Below the pieces are notes generated by a model that made no database searches, was not told the DNA's origin, and saw nothing but the letters and a program-made list of their open reading frames with translations. A stretch of 16,981 nucleotides of DNA from assembly GCA_002315505.1 (NCBI GenBank), contig DCGX01000051.1:2734-19714 (forward strand). The letters run 5' to 3'. The translations under genes and the position numbers were made by a program. How positions within the stretch are numbered: the first letter of the stretch is position 1; each line of letters begins with the position of its first letter. Below, one piece after another: positions 13,208-16,981 of this stretch. This stretch comes from Ruminococcaceae bacterium UBA1767. GTDB taxonomy: Bacteria; Bacillota; Clostridia; Oscillospirales; Acutalibacteraceae.

Positions 13208-14881
13208 TCAGAACAAGCCTGAGATAACACCATTCTCGTCAACATCAATCTTCTCAGCCGCAGGAACCTTCGGAAGTCCCGGCATTGTCATGATGTCACC
13301 TGTAAGAACAACGATAAAGCCTGCACCTGCAGAAACCTTGACATTCTTAACTGTAACGGTGAAGTTCTCGGGAGCACCGAGCTTTGAAGGGTCATCTGAA
13401 AAGCTGTACTGTGTCTTAGCAACACAAATCGGGAGCTTATCCATTCCAAGCTCTTTAAGAGTATCAATCTGCTTTTTGGCGTTAGGAAGAATTGAAATTC
13501 CGCTTCCGCCGTAAACTCTCTTAACGATAGCTTCAATCTTCTCTTCGATTGAGCCGTCAAGCTCGTATGAGAATGAGAAATCATTCTCCTGCTCGCAGAG
13601 ATTTACAACCTCTTTAGCAAGCTCTTCGCCGCCCTTGCCGCCTTCAGCCCAGACTGTTGAAAGAACAACATTTACGCCGAGAGTCTTGCACTTTTCGATA
13701 ATGAATTCGATTTCCTTATCTGTGTCAGTCGGGAATCTGTTAACAGCAACAACGCATGGGAGCTTATATACATTCTTGATATTTGAAACGTGACGGAGAA
13801 GGTTCGGAACACCCTTTTCAAGTGCATCAATATTCTCTGTGCCAAGCTCTGTCTTTGCAAGACCGCCGTGCATCTTCAATGCACGAACTGTTGCAACAAC
13901 TACAACTGCTGACGGGTTAAGACCTGCGTAACGGCACTTGATGTCGAGGAACTTCTCTGCACCAAGGTCAGCACCGAAGCCTGCCTCAGTAACTGCATAA
14001 TCGCCGAGCTTCATTGCCATTTTTGTAGCGATAACCGAGTTACAGCCGTGAGCAATATTTGCGAAAGGTCCACCGTGAACAAATGAAGGTGTGCCTTCAA
14101 GAGTCTGAACAAGGTTAGGCTTGATTGCATCCTTCAAAAGGGCTGTCATAGCACCAACTGCATTGAGGTCACCTGCTGTAACAGGCTTACCCTCGAAATT
14201 ATAAGCAACGATAATTCTGCCGAGTCTTTCCTTAAGGTCTGTGATTGAAGTAGCGAGACAGAAAACAGCCATGATTTCAGAAGCAACTGTGATGTCGAAG
14301 CCATCCTCACGTGGAACACCGTTTACACGTCCGCCGAGACCGTCAACAACATTACGAAGCTGTCTGTCGTTCATATCAACGCAACGTCTCCAAGTAATTT
14401 TTCTTGTGTCAATACCGAGCTTGTTGCCCTGATGAATATGATTGTCAAGCATAGCTGCAAGAAGGTTGTTTGCTGCACCGATTGCATGGAAGTCTCCTGT
14501 AAAGTGAAGGTTAATATCCTCCATAGGAACAACCTGCGCATATCCGCCACCTGCTGCACCGCCCTTAACACCAAATACAGGTCCAAGAGAAGGTTCTCTT
14601 AATGCAACAGTAACGTTCTTTCCGATTCTTGAAAGACCATCAGCAAGACCAATTGTTGTAGTTGTCTTACCTTCTCCTGCCGGAGTAGGTGTGATAGCTG
14701 TTACGAGAACCAGCTTTCCATCAGCTTTCTTTGTATCATCGATAAGCTTTGGATCGATCTTTGCTTTATAACGTCCGTATTGTTCAACATACTTCTCGTC
14801 AACGTGAGCTTTTTCAGCAATTTTGCTGATGTGCTTCATTTCGCATCTTTGTGCAATTTCAATATCTGATAAATATTCCAT
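13208..14881 (-). CDS. fhs: Formate--tetrahydrofolate ligase
   Basis: ATP-dependent enzyme (EC 6.3.4.3) making 10-formyl-tetrahydrofolate from formate and THF, feeding purine synthesis and the one-carbon pool. From ATG 14881 it is 557 residues, matching the family. The P-loop TPAGEGKTT (66-74) binds ATP. Other conserved stretches are VALREPSLGPVFGVKGGAAGGGYAQV, HFTGDFHAIGAANNLL and GGPFANIAHGCNS; the C-terminus GAGFIVVLTGDIMTMPGLPK is typical. The start is chosen from GAGGGG five bases upstream. The longer frame from 14941 would begin inside the riboswitch terminator hairpin. The gene has its own promoter and a ZTP riboswitch, so it should rise when ZTP accumulates. In an anaerobe it could serve formate assimilation or, in reverse, ATP formation; acetogenesis cannot be judged from this gene alone. 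Confidence 0.98.
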   Translation of the reverse strand: MEYLSDIEIAQRCEMKHISKIAEKAHVDEKYVEQYGRYKAKIDPKLIDDTKKADGKLVLVTAITPTPAGEGKTTTTIGLADGLSRIGKNVTVALREPSLGPVFGVKGGAAGGGYAQVVPMEDINLHFTGDFHAIGAANNLLAAMLDNHIHQGNKLGIDTRKITWRRCVDMNDRQLRNVVDGLGGRVNGVPREDGFDITVASEIMAVFCLATSITDLKERLGRIIVAYNFEGKPVTAGDLNAVGAMTALLKDAIKPNLVQTLEGTPSFVHGGPFANIAHGCNSVIATKMAMKLGDYAVTEAGFGADLGAEKFLDIKCRYAGLNPSAVVVVATVRALKMHGGLAKTELGTENIDALEKGVPNLLRHVSNIKNVYKLPCVVAVNRFPTDTDKEIEFIIEKCKTLGVNVVLSTVWAEGGKGGEELAKEVVNLCEQENDFSFSYELDGSIEEKIEAIVKRVYGGSGISILPNAKKQIDTLKELGMDKLPICVAKTQYSFSDDPSKLGAPENFTVTVKNVKVSAGAGFIVVLTGDIMTMPGLPKVPAAEKIDVDENGVISGLF

Positions 14882-14914
14882 AAAAACCCCTCTTTTCCTG
14901 TCGTAACATGCCTT

Positions 14915-14959
14915 GATAAAAAACAGGGCATGCCGAACCATATGTGTTCATGCATGCCC
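14915..14959 (-). terminator. Conditional terminator of the ZTP riboswitch
   Basis: GGGCATGC (14959-14952) pairs with GCATGCCC (14933-14926). The stem continues as TGAAC/GTTCG (one T-G pair) with one bulged A, and a TGTTTTTTATC tail follows. It overlaps the aptamer's GGGC and the P3 3' strand, as expected for a competing expression platform. Confidence 0.85.
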
Positions 14960-15032
14960 AGACGGTCGGCTAACTTTATATTTTTTCGGCTCCACAGTGG
15001 TTATCCACTATTTTTCCGTCAGTAACCGAAAA
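14915..15032 (-). promoter_or_regulatory. ZTP (pfl) riboswitch with terminator platform, controlling fhs
   Basis: In the minus-strand leader, P1 is TTTTCGG/CCGAAAA (15032-15026, 14989-14983). Inside it are ACTGACGG and P2 AGTGG-ATAA-CCACT (15009-14996), then GTGGAGCCGA. After a linker, P3 begins GCCGA (14970-14966, pairing TCGGC at 14936-14932) and encloses CCGTCTGGGCA. This matches the pfl/ZTP plan of ACUGGCGG ... CCGCCUGGGCA. The pseudoknot pair is GACGG (15020-15016) with CCGTC (14965-14961), a G-C to A-U compensated change from consensus. The terminator GGGCATGC/GCATGCCC (14959-14952, 14933-14926), followed by TGTTTTTT, uses the conserved GGGC and part of the P3 strand. Ligand-bound aptamer and terminator are therefore mutually exclusive, so this should be an ON switch. 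The downstream gene fhs is a classic ZTP target. Confidence 0.9.
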
Positions 15033-15051
15033 TGGAATTTCTTCCACCCGC

Positions 15052-15080
15052 ATTATAGTCTAAAAATGAATTTAAGTCAA
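15052..15080 (-). promoter_or_regulatory. fhs promoter
   Basis: Minus-strand TTGACT (15080-15075), a 17-base spacer and TATAAT (15057-15052). The predicted start near 15045 is about 13 bases before riboswitch P1. The -35 begins only eight bases beyond the stop codon of the upstream surface-protein gene, with no terminator between. Confidence 0.85.
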
Positions 15081-15088
15081 ACCAAAAT

Positions 15089-16525
15089 TCAAATTTCTTT
15101 GCGCTTAACAAATAGAACAGCGCTGGCAAGAGCAATAACTGCAATTGATGAAACACCAATTACAGAACCACAACCTGATTTCTTCTCAGCCGGAGCATCA
15201 GTCGGAGCTTCTGTTGCAGGAGCTTCTGTTGATGGAGCAGGAGTGTCTGTCGGTTTCGGTGTATCTGTTGGCTTCGGTGTATCTGTTGGAACAGGTGTAG
15301 CTGTTGGTTCCGGGAATACTGAGCCGCCATCTGCAAACGCTTTTGCTTCGTCCATTGTTTTAAAGAAGCATGCATAAGCGATTTGTACCTTTGTTTCGGA
15401 AGGACATGATCCGAAAACGTCCAAACGAATTGCATCTGCAATACCATCTGCCCAGTACCTTTGCTTTGACATATTAATGTTTACTACTTGCCACTCTGTA
15501 GTCTTTTGATATGAGAAGGCTATGTTCTGTGTTTGGGTGTATCCACCAGGGGCGGAATCTGTTGTATAGTAAATTGCAGCACTTGTAGGGGCATTTTCTT
15601 CCAATCTAACCTTCAATTGCAGTATCTTGTAGTCATCGCAGGATACTTCTTCTATGTATTCTTCTGTTGTGTAGGTGCCGAAATTCATGGTAATGTATGG
15701 GTCGTCGCTTTCAGCTACAAGAAGCTCATAACAGTTGTCTTCAGCGTTGTAACCAAGACATTCAACAGCATTACCGCCTGTGAAAAAGTCATCATGTTCA
15801 TCACAGTTAAAACGAACTACACCTGCCGGGATAATGTTTGAAAGATCAGAAGGGTCTAACGTCGGAGCCACTTCCTGTGGATATTTCTCTGTTTCTATAT
15901 TGTGAGCAGCAGAAAAATCCTCCGCAAGTGAATCCGCATTAATGTAGCAGAATGGTGTTTTTTCTGTTCCTGTGTACTTTTCTGCATCTTCCTTCTTTTC
16001 AAAGAAAGCAATCCATGCGATATCAATGTATGAATCCTTTAATACCTCAAGGTCTCCTGTTTCAAGATTTTCTTCTGCATCACGATTTGATTCCATTGGG
16101 TCAAAACGAATGTTTGTACATGTTGTATAGTGATCCGAATCCCAAATTGAATCCTTTTCCGTAGATGCGGAAACAGATGTAAGGTCAATAATTATTGTCT
16201 CCCACTTTTGAGTATGATTCCAAATAATCGGTACAAATGGTTCAGCTGCAGGTGATACATAGAATTGTCCTGTCAATTCATTTTCACCGGAGTCTAACTT
16301 TGTTCCGGTTCTATAGAGAATCTTTGCATATTTTACAAGGTCCGCATCAATTTCACCAAGATCGGAAAACTCAAATGATGCATACGGGTCATTTCCGGTG
16401 GCTATCATACGCGTATAAGTTGTTACGTCTTGACTTGTTTCTTCAGCTGATACTGTAAGTATAAAACAAGAAGCAATTATGGCTACGGATAAAATAACCC
16501 CCATTACTTTCTTAAAAATCTTCAT
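15089..16525 (-). CDS. Secreted/surface protein with two beta-sandwich-like repeats, Thr-Pro linker and C-terminal anchor
   Basis: From ATG 16525 (GGAGGAG at 16538-16532) the protein is 478 residues. The 42-residue upstream extension of the frame lies before the promoter and is not used. A signal peptide covers about 1-27 (KKVMGVILSVAIIASC..., cleavage near VSAEE). Two tandem repeats, about 46-183 and 275-396, share DPYASFEF/DPYITMNF, KWETIIIDL/EWQVVNINM, TNIRFDP/DAIRLDV and IDIAWIAFFEKKEDA/VQIAYACFFKTMDEA. This pattern is seen in jelly-roll carbohydrate-binding-like modules, but no catalytic domain is present. A linker (404-446) of PTDTPKPTDT-type repeats leads to KKSGCGS and a hydrophobic segment (about 455-473) ending VKRKEI, a membrane-anchor tail with a Gly-Cys motif and no LPXTG. 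Its likely role is glycan binding or envelope structure. It has its own promoter downstream of alr. Confidence 0.85.
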   Translation of the reverse strand: MKIFKKVMGVILSVAIIASCFILTVSAEETSQDVTTYTRMIATGNDPYASFEFSDLGEIDADLVKYAKILYRTGTKLDSGENELTGQFYVSPAAEPFVPIIWNHTQKWETIIIDLTSVSASTEKDSIWDSDHYTTCTNIRFDPMESNRDAEENLETGDLEVLKDSYIDIAWIAFFEKKEDAEKYTGTEKTPFCYINADSLAEDFSAAHNIETEKYPQEVAPTLDPSDLSNIIPAGVVRFNCDEHDDFFTGGNAVECLGYNAEDNCYELLVAESDDPYITMNFGTYTTEEYIEEVSCDDYKILQLKVRLEENAPTSAAIYYTTDSAPGGYTQTQNIAFSYQKTTEWQVVNINMSKQRYWADGIADAIRLDVFGSCPSETKVQIAYACFFKTMDEAKAFADGGSVFPEPTATPVPTDTPKPTDTPKPTDTPAPSTEAPATEAPTDAPAEKKSGCGSVIGVSSIAVIALASAVLFVKRKEI

Positions 16526-16558
16526 ATTTAACTCCTCCAACATAAATTTGGTTAATTC

Positions 16559-16587
16559 ATTATAGAGGATTTTATACTCAAAGTAAA
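16559..16587 (-). promoter_or_regulatory. Promoter of the surface-protein gene
   Basis: Minus-strand TTTACT (16587-16582), 17 bases, TATAAT (16564-16559), with the ATG 33 bases beyond the -10. It lies directly after the alr terminator and supports the start at 16525. Confidence 0.7.
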
Positions 16588-16591
16588 GAAA

Positions 16592-16621
16592 AATTTGCCT
16601 CTTAGATGTAAGAGACAAATT
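16592..16621 (-). terminator. Terminator overlapping the alr stop codon
   Basis: On the minus strand AATTTGTCTCTT (16621-16610) pairs with AAGAGGCAAATT (16603-16592), 12 pairs with one G-U and a six-base loop, followed by TTTCTTT. The stop TAA (16604-16602) lies at the loop/3' arm, so the last alr codons form the 5' arm. Confidence 0.75.
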
Positions 16622-16981
16622 CTTTTTCTTCTCCATTAATATAATATGCATGTGGAACTCTTATTCCATTCTCACACATTAACTCATAGTTGAAGGAACC
16701 GCATCGTGATGACACTTCTTCAAGAGTTAACGTCGTTCCATTCTCAGTTTCCCCGTAAATAAGAGCTTCATCCCCCGGCACAACTCCCGGGATATCCGTG
16801 ACATCCACCATCATCTGGTCCATACATATTTTTCCCAGTATTTTAGCTCTTTTTTCGTGAATTATTACTTCTCCTTTTTCAGATAAAGACCTTAGTATTC
16901 CGTCAGCATATCCTGCAGACAAGGTTGCAATCTTCATTTTCTTTTTGGCAACAAAAGTATGCCCGTAGCTTACTCCATCAC
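16602..16981 (-). CDS. alr: Alanine racemase, C-terminal part (partial)
   Basis: PLP enzyme converting L- to D-alanine for peptidoglycan. About 125 residues are visible and the frame continues past the right edge, so the N-terminal barrel with the PLP lysine is outside the window. DGVSYGHTFVA contains the catalytic tyrosine (Y265 of the Geobacillus enzyme). ATLSAGYADG contains the Y284 equivalent. ILGKICMDQMMVDVTDIP is the conserved C311/M312 region, and SFNYELMCENGIRVPHAYY contains the Y354 equivalent. All expected C-terminal residues are present. An internal ATG at 16937 is just a methionine codon. A related racemase (VanT-like) cannot be excluded without the N-terminal half. Confidence 0.93.
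   Translation of the reverse strand, partial: DGVSYGHTFVAKKKMKIATLSAGYADGILRSLSEKGEVIIHEKRAKILGKICMDQMMVDVTDIPGVVPGDEALIYGETENGTTLTLEEVSSRCGSFNYELMCENGIRVPHAYYINGEEKEFVSYI

Noticed and set aside
14882..14941. Upstream ATG extending Fhs by 20 residues
   Set aside because: It lies inside the riboswitch terminator hairpin and has no suitable ribosome site; family length fits the ATG at 14881.
14915..15032. THF or SAM riboswitch as the identity of the fhs leader
   Set aside because: The leader lacks the conserved cores of those classes; ACTGACGG with CCGTCTGGGCA and the P1/P2 layout fit ZTP.
15240..15310. Short direct repeats resembling a tandem array or CRISPR
   Set aside because: They are in-frame codon repeats for PTDTPKPTDT; no spacer structure and no cas genes.
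15160..15447. Gln/Leu-rich minus-strand frame
   Set aside because: Out-of-frame reading of the Thr-Pro linker repeats of the surface protein.
16526..16651. 42-residue N-terminal extension of the surface protein
   Set aside because: It would cover the alr terminator and the promoter, and would bury the signal peptide.
1..16981. A previously undescribed defence, mobile or biosynthetic system
   Set aside because: Gene content is housekeeping plus surface proteins; no nuclease, helicase, reverse transcriptase, integrase, toxin or cluster architecture was seen on either strand.

Overview
The window looks like chromosomal DNA from a low-to-moderate G+C anaerobic Firmicute, most likely a gut Clostridia member of the Ruminococcaceae/Oscillospiraceae type. 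This rests on clostridial-style RpoB and formate-tetrahydrofolate ligase (Fhs), strong AGGAGG/AGGTGA ribosome binding sites, sigma-A type TTGACA/TATAAT promoters, U-tract terminators, and secreted proteins with Cys-pair repeats, a Big_2-type domain or Thr/Pro linkers with C-terminal hydrophobic anchors. The assignment is inference; there is no rRNA or other taxonomic anchor. I saw no phage, transposon, CRISPR, toxin-antitoxin or defence genes.

Layout. 1-2363 (-) is the N-terminal two-thirds of rpoB, running off the left edge. A divergent promoter region (2364-2627) separates it from rlmD (+) and a GT14-type glycosyltransferase gene (+), which probably share a transcript. Next is a gene with its own promoter for a single-pass membrane protein with an acidic N-terminus (5075-5668, +). 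A leftward pair follows: a secreted Cys-repeat/Big_2-like protein (6870-8366) and a Gfo/Idh/MocA oxidoreductase (5767-6855). Divergent from these is a class B penicillin-binding protein (8507-10123, +). An orphan trpB (10166-11383, +) has a promoter that overlaps the end of the PBP gene. Abutting trpB tail to tail is a 55-codon gene (11384-11551, -). Two tandem MgtC/SapB-family genes (11717-13143, +) are preceded by a consensus promoter with an internal dyad and a structured leader. A bidirectional terminator separates them from fhs (13208-14881, -). The fhs leader carries a ZTP (pfl) riboswitch with a terminator platform. Beyond it are a secreted two-repeat cell-surface protein (15089-16525, -) and the C-terminal end of alanine racemase (16602-16981, -).

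Functionally the window combines housekeeping (transcription, rRNA methylation, one-carbon metabolism, cell-wall synthesis through the PBP and Alr, tryptophan synthesis) with several clade-type surface or unknown proteins. The best regulatory signal is the ZTP riboswitch before fhs. It couples purine-intermediate ZTP, a sign of low 10-formyl-THF, to synthesis of the enzyme that makes 10-formyl-THF. Several natural start codons lie inside longer open frames: trpB at 10166, fhs at 14881, the surface protein at 16525, and the PBP at a TTG at 8507.
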